A stretch of 64,000 bases of DNA from Scolanthus callimorphus (taxonomy: Eukaryota > Cnidaria > Anthozoa > Actiniaria > Edwardsiidae), in assembly GCA_033964015.1 (NCBI GenBank), contig CM066923.1, positions 25,680,168-25,744,167 of the forward strand, in the 5' to 3' direction. Position numbers and translations under genes: made by a program. A model generated the notes under the pieces. The model saw nothing but the letters and a program-made list of their open reading frames with translations. It was not told the DNA's origin and searched no databases. Below are positions 24,060-35,900 of this stretch, piece after piece (positions within the stretch are counted from its first letter, which is position 1; every line of letters begins with the position of its first letter).

Positions 24060-24750
24060 ATTTAGCTGGCATGTATTTTATCTACCAGTTGATTTTTGAA
24101 TTTGATTTTTTGAATGTGATTTTTTTTATCATTAATTTAGTGTGTAAAGCGCTGTTGATTCATTATTGTAAATAGCGCTATATAAGTGATAAATATTATT
24201 GTTATCATTTATTATATAGTGTCCTTCCTTAGTGGTATTTTACCTGACACTTGTGAATAAAGCTATCATTTTATTATCTAAATAATTAGGAGATTGCTTT
24301 ATTACATCGAGAGATTTGAACAAGAAGCGGTGAAAAATCTTTCTTGGAAAAATTTAATATCAAACTGAAGTTAAGGCAACAGGTATCAAACTTTCTAGTA
24401 ACAATATTTTTGGCCACGCATTGCTCGAATCTCTAAAATAATCTGTCTTTAGATATCATGAGTTTCACACAGGGTAAGTATGCTAAGATCTACCAATATC
24501 GCAACCTTTTTTTCGACGTCATAATTATTTGATGGAATAATGCAAAAAGAGACTTCGAAGCGCGTATTCCAATACTTTTTACTGTTAGTAATGGTATAGA
24601 ATGGTAAAAATCCGTGCCTTGCGCGAGCTTTTCCGCGAATGTAAAATTCGAGGTCTTGCCAATACGAGCTGTTTAGAAATCCGAGCCCGGTCCCGAGCCT
24701 TGCCTAGTGACCGCTCATTATTTATCGCCTGGACGATAAGCATCAAGAAC
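24060..24750. other. Intergenic stretch, nothing recognised
   Basis: A/T-rich with an atttagtgtgtaaagcgctg / agcgctatataagtg motif of the kind seen in dispersed repeats (about 24140-24190). No supported gene. Confidence 0.3.
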
Positions 24751-24949
24751 AGCTGTTTTCACACTAGAGACGGAAAACTCGTCTGAGACGAGTTTCTCGC
24801 CTTGATCACGCGAAAACAATTTTTTTGAAGAAGAGAGTTTAGACAGATAACAAACAAGTGTTTCTGAGTAGAATTGACATAAGACAGGAACTTTTTCTGA
24901 CGAGAAACTCGTCTCAGACGAGTTTTTCGTCTCTAGTGTGAATACAGCT
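24751..24949. mobile_element. MITE-like hairpin, copy 1
   Basis: The termini agctgttttcacactagaga and tctctagtgtgaatacagct are inverted repeats of each other. Each arm also holds the palindrome ctcgtctgagacgag. Copy 2 lies at 25652-25870. Confidence 0.8.
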
Positions 24950-25207
24950 AAAAAAAACAGTCAGAAAAAACAGTACCCGTGATAGGCCTGGGGTCAGTCA
25001 CAGTCTATAGTTAAAAAAGGCCCGTTATTCTTAGATAAGCGCAAGTTCGAGGTTAAAAGGATTCGTCATTGTGCCGCTTCACGCACACAAAACAATGAAT
25101 TTGTCATTTGCGGCGCTCTTTGCGTGCATGAAGTAAAAAACATTAATTTCTCAACTATACGCAAAAATGGCATGTTTCATCTATCTTTTCTGCGGGATTG
25201 ATGTGAA

Positions 25208-25630
25208 ATGCGTCTATCAAAATCATGGCGCGCGGAAAGAAAAATGCAATCCGTATACATTTCATTTTTACATGTTTCGTGCAATTGCAGATCGCAGAAT
25301 CTAGTCTTTAAAGAAAGTTCGCATTCCGAGCTGTCGAGCCCTAACAAACTGAACATCCCTCCTCCTTATTCTCCAAAAAAGAACGAAAGAGAAAACGGGA
25401 ATCCGAGCCTCGACTACTTTTCTAGCCTCGCAAAAAAGAACGAAAGAAAAAAAAAAAGGAATCTGGGCCTCGACTTTCCAAGCCTTGCACTTTCTATGTC
25501 TCCGCAGTATTGTTTACCAGGTACAGATCCAGGTTTTTGGAAAGGGGGAGTGCGTATCTGGTTTGAAGAGCCAGAGTTGTCAGTAGAACGGGTTCAACGG
25601 GTTCAACCCCTAAAAGGACCAACACTCTAA
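25208..25630. other. Repeat-derived open frame, no gene supported
   Basis: A 140-codon plus-strand frame exists, but its middle arises from a duplicated DNA word (aagaacgaaagaaaa ... gcctcgact, twice). It has no recognisable domain. It is recorded so the stretch is not read as a gene. Confidence 0.4.
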
Positions 25631-25651
25631 GGTTTTTTGAAATGTATAATT

Positions 25652-25870
25652 AGCTGTTTTCACACTAGAGACGGAAAACTCGTCTGAGACGAGTTTCTCG
25701 CCTTGAATGTGGTTCCATGTTCTTCTGTGATCACGCGAAAACAATTTTTTTGAAGAAGAAAGTTTAGACAGATAACAAGCGTTTCTGAGTAGAATTGACA
25801 TAAGACAGGAACTTTTTCTGACGAAAAACTCGTCTCAGACGAGTTTTCCGTCTCTAGTGTGAATACAACT
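25652..25870. mobile_element. MITE-like hairpin, copy 2
   Basis: Same termini and internal ctcgtctgagacgag palindrome as the copy at 24751-24949. It differs by about 20 extra bases near 25705. Confidence 0.8.
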
Positions 25871-26907
25871 ATTATGGCGGAGTTGCCCGGTTAAGACCTT
25901 CGTGACTTCGAATAAAGATGTGAAACCGTTAGTCCCCGTCTTTTCCATGCTCTACACAAACCGGAATTATAAAAGAACCCCGCGAACGCAAAGGCTCGCA
26001 GGAAACACGCGTCAATAGGTTACTAACATTCGAACGCTTTACATAACAAAAGTTACTCTGATCTATAGAGTAAAGTTGATACTTATCTTCCTACAAGAGA
26101 AACTACAAAATTACAGATTTATGTTTCAAAAGGCACGTTTCTCATATTGTGTAGCACTCTGCGTGAACAGGTAATTCGTTGTCTAGATTAGGTAAACAAT
26201 AGTTATGTTGAACTAACACATTGCTACTCGTTATGCTGATTGACAGATTGAAAGATACCATGCCGCAAAACAAATCATACCGAGGACCTCAGTTCATAAT
26301 AGCAATAGCAATAGCTATAACTGTTATTCTCTAATGAATTTCGCATGGTGCGTATACAGGAATTACAGCCATAACTCTTGCCCCCTAACTTATGTAACAC
26401 GACTATAAAGATCTTAACAGCAGGAATTCTATTATCTGAACTTACCAAAACCAGAAGAACGCGGCTTGGTTTCAGGCAAGCCATGATTATAGCCTATGCC
26501 TGCAGCACTGATATCAATTGTGATTCAATTTGGCTGCAAGGTGAGGGGTTTATCGATACGGAAGAAACGGAGGTGCAGTTAATGCAGCCCGCTTCATGAT
26601 CCCTCGAAGGCCTTAAACCTTTAGAAGTACGCACGAGCAATGAAAGCACACTTAGTCACGAAACTACTTGTAACAGGGCGGGGAGTAAGTGTTTTAACCA
26701 ATCAGTGGTAAGAATCTCAAGCAATGTCACGCAATAGTGCATGTTCTGCGGGATGAGCATGTTTTCGTGCTGAAAGCCGTGGTTTATGGTCTAACGATGA
26801 CTCCCTTTTCAACGTACATTTCAAGCTGTTTCTCAACTTGAATAAGTACTAATTCGTCTAAACCAAGTAGCTGCAAGTCTTCAGAACAGATCAGAAAGCA
26901 AAGCAAA
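25871..26907. other. Region upstream of gene A, presumed promoter
   Basis: No gene recognised. The last 300 bases contain a ccaatcagtgg CCAAT-type box at about 26699 and the leader of gene A. They do not resemble the regions upstream of genes B and C. Confidence 0.35.
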
Positions 26908-26974
26908 ATGGAGCGATTATTCAACGCGAGAAGAGTGACGGTGCTCGCGTTGTTTCTTTTAGAATCATGTTCAG
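26908..26974 (+). CDS. Gene A exon 1, signal peptide
   Basis: Begins at an ATG in good context (aaaATGG). It encodes MERLFNARR followed by VTVLALFLLESCS, with donor g|gtatgc. It ends in phase 1, matching the next exon (G+CA gives Ala). Its sequence differs from the leaders of B and C. Confidence 0.6.
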
Positions 26975-29900
26975 GTATGCTCAGCAGAAGATGTAGGTCT
27001 TAAATTTTTAGTTCTGTACTGTATATACATTTAGGGTAAAATATCAGTGAATAGTTACAGAGATTTGCGTATTTATATTTACAAAACTCTGATTAGGTAT
27101 CGAGCTCTAGTAAAGTTTCATGCAGAACGAAGGTTTAATGTGTTGATGATTTATAATAACAGATTTGCATAACTGAAATGTTATGATCTCTGCGCCATGC
27201 CTTGTGACCCGCTGATACGCACAATGGCGACACGAGGCAAAAGTACAAGAATCGCATGTGGTATAGTTTAGATAAGAAAGTCTGTACTTTACGCGTCCGT
27301 CTGATTTATACAAGGAAGTGCAACCTTATACTTCCGATCCTGGACGCAATCATTCAATGAAAAGGAAAGCATTCGGGCAGTATATCTAAAAATTGAATAC
27401 AAATTTAAATTTCGTGTTTAGGGCGCATGCGATTTTAGATTTCTTTTGTTTAACAAGAACAAAGAGAAGTAAAACAAAATATTCGGACTAAAATCGCTTG
27501 CGCACTGAACACGAAATTTTAACTTCAACTAGGCTTGTTAGCGTGCCTAAAAAGCTATTAGATCTTACGTAAGAATTGTAATGCAAATCTAAGTTCATTT
27601 CTCTTTCTAAGATTAAGTTGAAGCATAATATGGGATTCTGCGTTGTTTATGTAGACACTTCTCTTATTTTATTACACTTTTTGAAATAATTACTTTAGGT
27701 CACTCCCTGTGTCTAGTTTTATGGCCTTCGAACTTCGAAATCTCAATTTTATGCTCTTGTTAAGTACATGGTCTTGCCGTGGCTATCATAAAGAGTTTGA
27801 AGTGTGAAAGATAATAGCGGAGCTCCCGCGGGCGCCGAAGGCGCCCGCGTAGCGGAGCCCCATAGCTACATGCAGGAGGAAAAGAGACAACACAAAAGTG
27901 TATATGCATCGACCTGTTTTTAGATGGACTTCCGGCTTGTCCGTGGTTCCGTCGTCGCACAGGTAGCCCACCAGTTTTGAGCGGGAAAATGAGCATGCGC
28001 GCGCTTGAATTTTAGTTGTCGATTTTTATTTGAAAAGGGATTTTTTTCTTTAGATATTTTGTCATTTCGTGTTTGAATTGTCGACAAGTGAAGGAAATTT
28101 TTTTCCTGTTCTTCATCAAAAGACTGAAACGTTTCTGAAACAAACTGTGAAATCAAGGTATTTTAGACTAAAACATATCAAGATAGTAGTGTCGCCTTTC
28201 TAGTGATTGACCGGGCTTCCTGTGGTATCTTGTCTACCTTGTTGCCAGGCTCTTGACCGTGAACAACACAGTGGAAAATGCACATAGCATTTTTCCTCGA
28301 GTATGTTTGAGTTTTGGTCGAGTTTTAAGCTTTCTAAGCCAATAGAAATAGTGAAAACTTACGGGGATTCCAAATATGGTATGCAGATATTTCCTTATAA
28401 GGAAGTTGGAGAATGTCGACACTTTTTCAAGGGAACTATCTTGATATGGTCAGATTTACCGGATGAAGTCGAGACTGATATGTCGATGAACACGGGAGTT
28501 TCACAAGGGAAAAGAAGCGAAGTCAGTGGCACTAGAGACTAGAGTGAGGGAGAAAAACCAGCAGCGAGCGAGTGACAAAACGACCGCTCGATCGACAGAG
28601 AACGGGAAATTAATGTCTTCAGTAGGAGGATGGAGGTTACCCTGGCTAACATGTCGAAACCTTAAGATGTTTAAAAGGCAGAGACTATATAAATACAACG
28701 TTAAAAAGTGACCAGAACATTTTCCGTAGTCTCAGAGGAAAGGAAAGATAGACTAGAACAACAGCGCGGGATGACCGAAGGTTGAAACTCGGAAGACTGT
28801 CGTCGTGCCGTGAAGTGACAAGGAAAAATATTCTCAAGGTAGGTCCTTGCCACGAAAAAAGTTTAAGATTCAACCGCAGTTTTAACTTTAAAAAGTTTTA
28901 ACTTTAAAAAGTTTTAAATTTTCATTCAAGTTTTTTCGCGCCCCGGAGGCTCGCCACGCTTAGTTGGAAAATTATGAAAGTTCATTAAAAACGATCGTGG
29001 CTGCTCGGTAGATTTGCGTTAGTTGTTTATTTGAGGATTCCAAGTGGAATACCGTCGCATTTAAGTGATTTCAGTTTGACAGCGATTCTACTTCCGTTGC
29101 CATAGCTTTGAGTGATATTGTAGTTTGGGAGAATTTAAGTATATTTAGCCAAAAGCAGCCATCTTGAATGAATTGAACGTCGAACTTTACGTCGCAGGGG
29201 CGTAGCCAGGGGGGGGTTCCAGGGGTTCCGGAACCCCCCCTCTCCCGCAGCGGAACCCCCCCTCGCTTCTGTTCTGGACCGACTTATTACTAAAATTCGG
29301 TAAATATTTAATAAACAACAAAATAAAAGCTCCAATAAAATGTAGCAAATTTCTTCTTAAACGCTAGTTTTTTCCCGAGATCAATATTTTTGGCTGGGTT
29401 TCCTGTGGCGAGAACGCAAAAAAACGTCCGATTTATGTTGAGTTTTTTATTTTTTGAATTTTGGAACCCCCTCTCTCATAAGTGCTGGCTACGCCCCTGC
29501 GTCGGTCAACAAAAAACTATGCAATGCAATCTCAAGACGCTTCCAGACTTCCGATTTAGGCAATGGTACAGTAATTCTTGAATTTACTAACCTGCCACTC
29601 TTAAAATTTTTGAATATTTTATCCATTTCGCTGAGGTTTGACTTCCCTAGCCAGCGTAAAATGCAGAGAAAAGAGGCCTCTGCTAGCAGGGAAAGGTTTG
29701 TTCCTGCAGTCATCACACTCAGTGGAATATCCTCAGTACTGACTGTAAGGCAAAAGCACATAAATTGTGTGGTTCCAGAAAGTATTCATCGCATGAGGGC
29801 TTGGAAATTCTAGAGTGGTTGGGGGTCAATTTACCTGTTGTTGTTTTTTTTTTCATGCAAATACTCAGCTATTTTCCTTTGGAAATTCCAGAGGGGTGTG

Positions 29901-32900
29901 TCACTTTTCAACACCCTTCCGTGGAGTGAGGGGGAGGGGGGGATATTTTCTGGAACCACAAACAACTGTTAATGCACCAGAAATCTTTGAATTAGTGCAT
30001 GCTGGCCGACACTATCAACATAAAACATTCCTAAGCATATTATTTAATCTATCGGAAGCAACTAATTCCTAAAATACTAAATAAAGTTCTTACCATAGCA
30101 TAAGTACAAATGTGTCTGAAACTAATGCTTCCATTGCCATATGTTGGGATGAAAGAGTCCTCCCAGGCAATCAAACAGTGGAAAGAGGGAGTGATAAAAA
30201 ATCAACCTATTTTCAATATACTCTTTTCAAAGTGGTGAATCTGAAAGACTGAATGTTATTCATTTTTATGGCTTTTACAAAGATAATGGGACTCCAGTAT
30301 GTTCCATTACTAAAATGTATAATATATCCATCGCTATGTGCTTTTTAGACTGGAAAAGAAGATCTGTGTTACAGTCATTCATCAAACTTATTGGTTACCA
30401 CCGCAATTCTCTTTCAATTTCGGTGACAGCAGCCAGACGATCGCTCTTGGACAGGCCATCCATGGCATAAGGCAAAAATAATATTAACATAATGACTGTA
30501 GTACATGGGCGGCAGAACATAAGTGAGGGGGCTGATTAGAGACTATGTATGGCAATGTAGTGGGCTGGGGGGGGGGAGGGGGGAAGACAGACAGACAAAC
30601 ATATTTGGAATCGTATACAAAATGAATATAGACTTTAAACCCAAATAAATTTAAATAAAAATCATGTTTTCCTATTTTACAAACTCTTCAACATAATGTG
30701 TTTTAGGAGAGAGAGCACTCATCTATAAATTGTGCAATTTTCCTTTGCATCTGAATATTCTTGCCTGTACTTCAGGCTTCTCTTAGGCTTCTCTGTCCCC
30801 TGAAACCCAATGCAAAAGCGTGCCTTTTTTTTCTGAAGGAGTTTTTTTAATGCATTTGCAGTGCTATTATTATTATTTTGAAATTTTGAAGGATAAACAA
30901 TGCTGTCAGAATGTACTTGCTAAGGGAGTGTTCATTATTTATGGTTGGGGGGGGGGGGGGGGGGGGTTGTCAGTGTTCCGTGCAACTCCACTTTCGTTTT
31001 CTGTTTAGCCCCTCCTTTGGCAGTAGCAAAACTTTTTTGACCCCCCACCAGGAGGAGGCAACCCCCCTCCCCCCGCGCTATGCCATCATCAATAATAAGC
31101 GCTTCCTTGCAGTGGTTTCTCTCCTTCACTTGTTGTCCGCCTAAGAGAGGAGGAAACCACTGCTCGCAGGGAACCCCCCCAGGGGACTTCAAAAGGTACA
31201 ACCCCCCGGGGGACTCCCTATATTCGAATGCTAGGGTTGACCGTCATATTTTTTAGGGGTTGAAATCGGCAATCTGATATTTTTTAGGGGTTCTAAAATA
31301 AAAAACGGTATGGTAAGAAAAAATACTGGTATTTTTTAGGGGGTTCTCACAAGGTACAAAATATTTGAAAGAATGATCTAGTGTATTTGAAACTCGAGAG
31401 GATACATTTGATATATATCAAATAAACGGCCAGAATAACATTTAATCTGTCAACATTGTTGGTATTTTTTAGGGTATTTCCAGACTGCAGTCAATTTTTT
31501 AGGGTGGAAATTTTTTCCAACCAGGTATTTTTTAGGGTCAAAATTTGAGTTTCCCAACATCCGTAGCATTTTAACCTTAGAGTCCCCCCTCTGGGTACAA
31601 CCCTCTCCTTACATTGGTATATGTTATGTTCCAAGTCCTTCAAGAAAACTATGTATCATGAATTTAAGATGTAATATATGAGTATTGTTATAACAAAGGT
31701 AGTTTTAAATGGACAATTAATTCATGGAAAGCAACATGTACATGTAAAAGTGTGGTGAACCCCCCCTCCCCCCCCCCCCCCGAAATGCTCACAAATGAGA
31801 ATGGCCCTCCCCTTATGGTGCTTTAGATCTAGGATGCCCTCCCCTTTGAGGCCTCAACCCATCCCTCCCCCCCCCAAAAAAAAATGTTCTTTTTCAGTGG
31901 AATTTCAATAAATATACAAAGAAGGTGTGAGTAGAAAGACCAAAATTTGCAGCCACCTATTCTCTGCTCATAACATGGTTGGTATCTGTATTTTCTGGAA
32001 TGACACATTTTATTAAAAATACACTGCTCATGTAATAAAATGTACATATATTGTGATTTCAATTAAAAAACTCATGACAGATAATTCCTTTTTTCTTTAT
32101 ATTGCACATGTTCTTTGTTAGAACCATTCCATTGGGAAGGGTTAGTACCCTATTTTTTTCTGAAAGAGGTTCTTTATCTTACTTCCACAGGCCATGCCTA
32201 TTATTGTTTTTTTTTGGTTCATCAACACAGAAAAATATGTAACAGGGAGCTCCGCTTTTAGCCAGTGGCTAAATCTATATATTAGACATGGCTCGTTGCC
32301 CGGCTTGTTGTGCAGCTCTGCTCCAGGAAATCCGTTGACGCAAGCAGGTTATCAATATAGCGTGAAAATGACTTCCGAATATAAGATTTCCTGCGTGAAT
32401 TCTTGGTGTTCACGTCCGGAGACATAATAATAATATAATAATAATAATAATAATGGTTTAATAGCAGTACTTCCACTAGGTGGCTCTTCGCCTACATTTG
32501 TTTTTTAGCGAGTTATTTAGAGCAAAAAGCCAATATTCTGAGAGAGAGCTATATCTTCAATAGATTTGCCACGTTTTAGACTGGTGTCCGATATTGCAAG
32601 CGAGATATAAGCGAACGAATGTGCAAACTGTTTACAGTAAAATGTATGGCGCCGCCATGTTGGAGTCCCACCACATGGCGGCCAAATTACCAAATATGCC
32701 GTAAGGCCACAATATGAGCTAGCACTGTCCAAAATGTGATTAATTTGCACTTAGTTAGCATGTTTGCTTTCACCGAATGTTCGAAACGGGAGAATTACCT
32801 GAAATATGGCGCGAAATCAATGCCTAAAAAGCGTGACTAGTGTTGCGTGACAGAAATTGCAGCACCGATATCTCAGGAGCTAAACACGGGAATCCGATTA

Positions 32901-35900
32901 AATATGGTGCGAAGACTCCTATTGGGGAACTGTACCAGGTCTGAAAAGCATACAGTATCATACAGGCCATAGTTTCAAAGTTAGGATTTTGTTGACGTCA
33001 TCTGAACACGTCGTACTACTGATTAGCATCACACTTTCAAACACCCCGCTCGTTTTTTTTTTTGTTTCGGTTATTTTAAAAGTTCGAGTTTTTTCGGGAG
33101 GTTAGCAGCTGAATACACAATGATTTGGGAGAAACTGTTGAAATCGTTTTTGATTGCTGAAAGTCACCGGGCACACAAAAAAATCCGCCGACCTTTATGA
33201 TTTCTACAAGAAATTTACATTGAGCATCTATATATGCCTTTCGCATAGTAAATTTAAACAAAAAGTTTCTTTCGTCGAAGGTACAATCGTTGGGTAGTTT
33301 GCCCGAGGAATTTATTTCACCACGAATAATAGCCCGAGAGCGTAGCCTGAAATATCAAATTTCACGAAATTTTCCGAGGAAAATCATTATTCCTCGATCC
33401 CGAATGGTCTGAGTGAACTGGTCAATAGACCCATGATGCCGATGGCCATGAGGGCGAGAGGAATAATTGTTTTAGTCAAATCACACTAGTAGGTTAATTT
33501 GTATAGCCAAAAGCGTTCTCTGGTCTGGTCATTTGCCATTTTCTTGCTTGCAAACCCGACACTTTTCGCTACTAGTAGGCTATAACTTATAGCTTACTAT
33601 ACTAGTAGCTAGTCAACCATCAGAACGCAGCATTGACATGAATAGACAACAAGTGTGATTTCACTAATTCCTAATAGCCTCGTCCCCAGGCCACCTCTTG
33701 CTCTCGGTTTGACACCGCCTTTAGTTAGTCTTTTTCTGTTTTCACCAGCATTAACCACAACCTTGAAGGAATTCCAGCCGGCCATTGTACCACTAAACTC
33801 GGTCACGACTCTGACAATAGCGACCGCTGACCAGATGAACATCACCGACAACTCAACTCTTCAGTGTCGGTTTAACGACATGTCTATGCCTGCTGTCATC
33901 CGAGAGGGACTGGTAACGTGTGACACTCCACCAATGAGAGACACGGATAAAGTAGCGCTACACCTGGATGTCGATGGCAAGTTGTACAAAGCAAAGAAAC
34001 CGCTACGTTTCCATGGTAGGTTAAGCCTTTCCTTTCCTTTCCTTTCCTTTCCTTTCCTTTCCTTTCCTTTCCTTTCCTTTCCTTTCCTTTCCTTTCCTTT
34101 CCTTTCCTTTCCTTTCCTTTCCTTTCCTTTCCTTTCCTTTCCTTTCCTTTCCTTTCCTTTCCTTTCCTTTCCTTTCCTTTCCTTTCCTTTCCTTTCCTTT
34201 CCTTTCCTTTCCTTTCCTTTCCTTTCCTTTCCTTTCCTTTCCTTTCCTTTCCTTTCCTTTCCTTTCCTTTCCTTTCCTTTCCTTTCCTTTCCTTTCCTTT
34301 CCTTTCCTTTCCTTTCCTTTCCTTTCCTTTCCTTTCCTTTCCTTTCCTTTCCTTTCCTTTCCTTTCCTTTCCTTTCCTTTCCTTTCCTTTCCTATCCTTT
34401 CCTTTCCTTTCCTGGAGAAGCGAACGTGTTATCATTTAGTTTTCCTCCGACAGACCCATTCAAGGTTGTGAGTATCTCTCCAGCAACCGCCACTCCTGGT
34501 CAGCGGCTTAGTATAAAGATCAGGGGGATCACGTGTGAACAGTGGATGGTGTTCTACGTTAGGTTCCAGTCTCCCGACGCGGTCAAAAAGACACAGCAAG
34601 GCACCTGCGTTAATGAGACGGTCACATGTTATATCCCAGAGTTCCCTGCGCGTACAACACTTCGCGTGGGGATCACCTTGAGCGGTCGAATTGTAGAGTG
34701 GTCAGCGGATAAACTCAAATACAATGTAAGGGCGCCATATTTTTATAAAATATTAATTCACATTCAGGAATATTCATATCAAGAAAATTTCGCCAAGAAC
34801 TATCAAATTCCCGATGTTGCAAAACTTCATTATTAAGAAATCCCCCTTACCTTATTTTGGTGTGTAAGTATTTTTCCTCGTACTTTAGTGAATGTAGCAG
34901 GAAGATGAACAGTTAGGATGAACAAACTCCCCTACCCCTCCCCCCAATGATTTTGTGTCAAAAATTAATTAGCCTGTACATAAATTACTAATGAGTACAA
35001 GCTCTGATAGTCATAACTTGCCCAATGTGTCCAACATTAAGCTTGAAATATGAAAAATTCACGTTTTTTCCACTTTTGCAAAACATGCATGTCAAACATT
35101 TGTTGCCGTGAAAACTGGGCCGTTGACACTGGCATGTCATTGACACCAACATGTTCCCAAATAAATTTTAGGAAAAGTCACGAAGTTTCACCATCATAGC
35201 GGCAGTGGTTTTAGAGTAATCAGGATTTTACTGAAGGGGGGCTCGAAAAGCCCCTCCCCCCAGTCTGAATAGGGTTAAATCAAATAGATATTAAAAAGGT
35301 GTATGCTCCAATGCTTTCCTCGCAGCGAGAGGAGTCCATATGTGCAATAAAAACAGGTAACCCTAGATCATGCTCTGTGAAAATGAGGTCTAAAAAAGGG
35401 GCATTGGGTAGCGCTACACACTGAAAAAATGGGTAGTACAATTGTTTTGACCTCTTCCCTAATTGTAAGATAGAGTGGAGATAAGGAATTAACCTTGTGT
35501 GAAAGCTAACGTGCTAATGAAACCTTTTCATTAGCACGTTGTTGAACTTAGTGCTACGCGGCCACAGGCTTGCCTGAACATCTACTAATTGTAAGATGTT
35601 CCCTTTGATACTTACAGATCCAGTCGATGCAATGAAGAGCTCTCTCCACAACCTTGCTGCCGACACTTCTAAAAAGGTGCCTTTACCTTCAAGGTGAACC
35701 TAAAAGACAAATTTGAAAATGGGATTCGTTTATCAAACGACCAACAGGCAAGCAGCGGTCTAACGGTACAGTATAAACCTTTCAAACAGACTGGAGATTT
35801 TAAATTTATAAACTGTGATACCACCAAAGTACACAAGGAAAGTGGGAGTGCTTACAAAGTGAACTGCTCGGGCGCGGAAAAAGAGCATATTATGTTCTAC

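Larger units (their letters stand above)
27813..32284. mobile_element. Candidate 4.5-kb element with GGAGCTCC termini, in gene A intron 1
   Basis: The left end aatagcggagctccc is followed by a ggcgccgaaggcgcc hairpin. The right end gggagctccgcttttagcca, continuing through gtggctaaatctatatatta, is the inverted equivalent of the left end of the insertion at 54851-59522. The two elements therefore lie in opposite orientation. The interior holds smaller elements and possible minus-strand exons. No transposase is recognised. Boundaries come from terminal similarity only, since no empty site is available here. Confidence 0.45.

Noticed and set aside
27813..32284. Assignment of the GGAGCTCC elements to Helitron, Polinton or hAT
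   Set aside because: No Rep/helicase, polymerase or transposase text was found and the target duplication is unclear, so the superfamily is left open.
33896..34435. 179-codon minus-strand frame of repeated KERKG and the long plus-strand SFPFL frame
   Set aside because: Both are produced by the (CCTTT)n array, which lies in intron 2 of gene A between a donor at 34016 and an acceptor at 34453.
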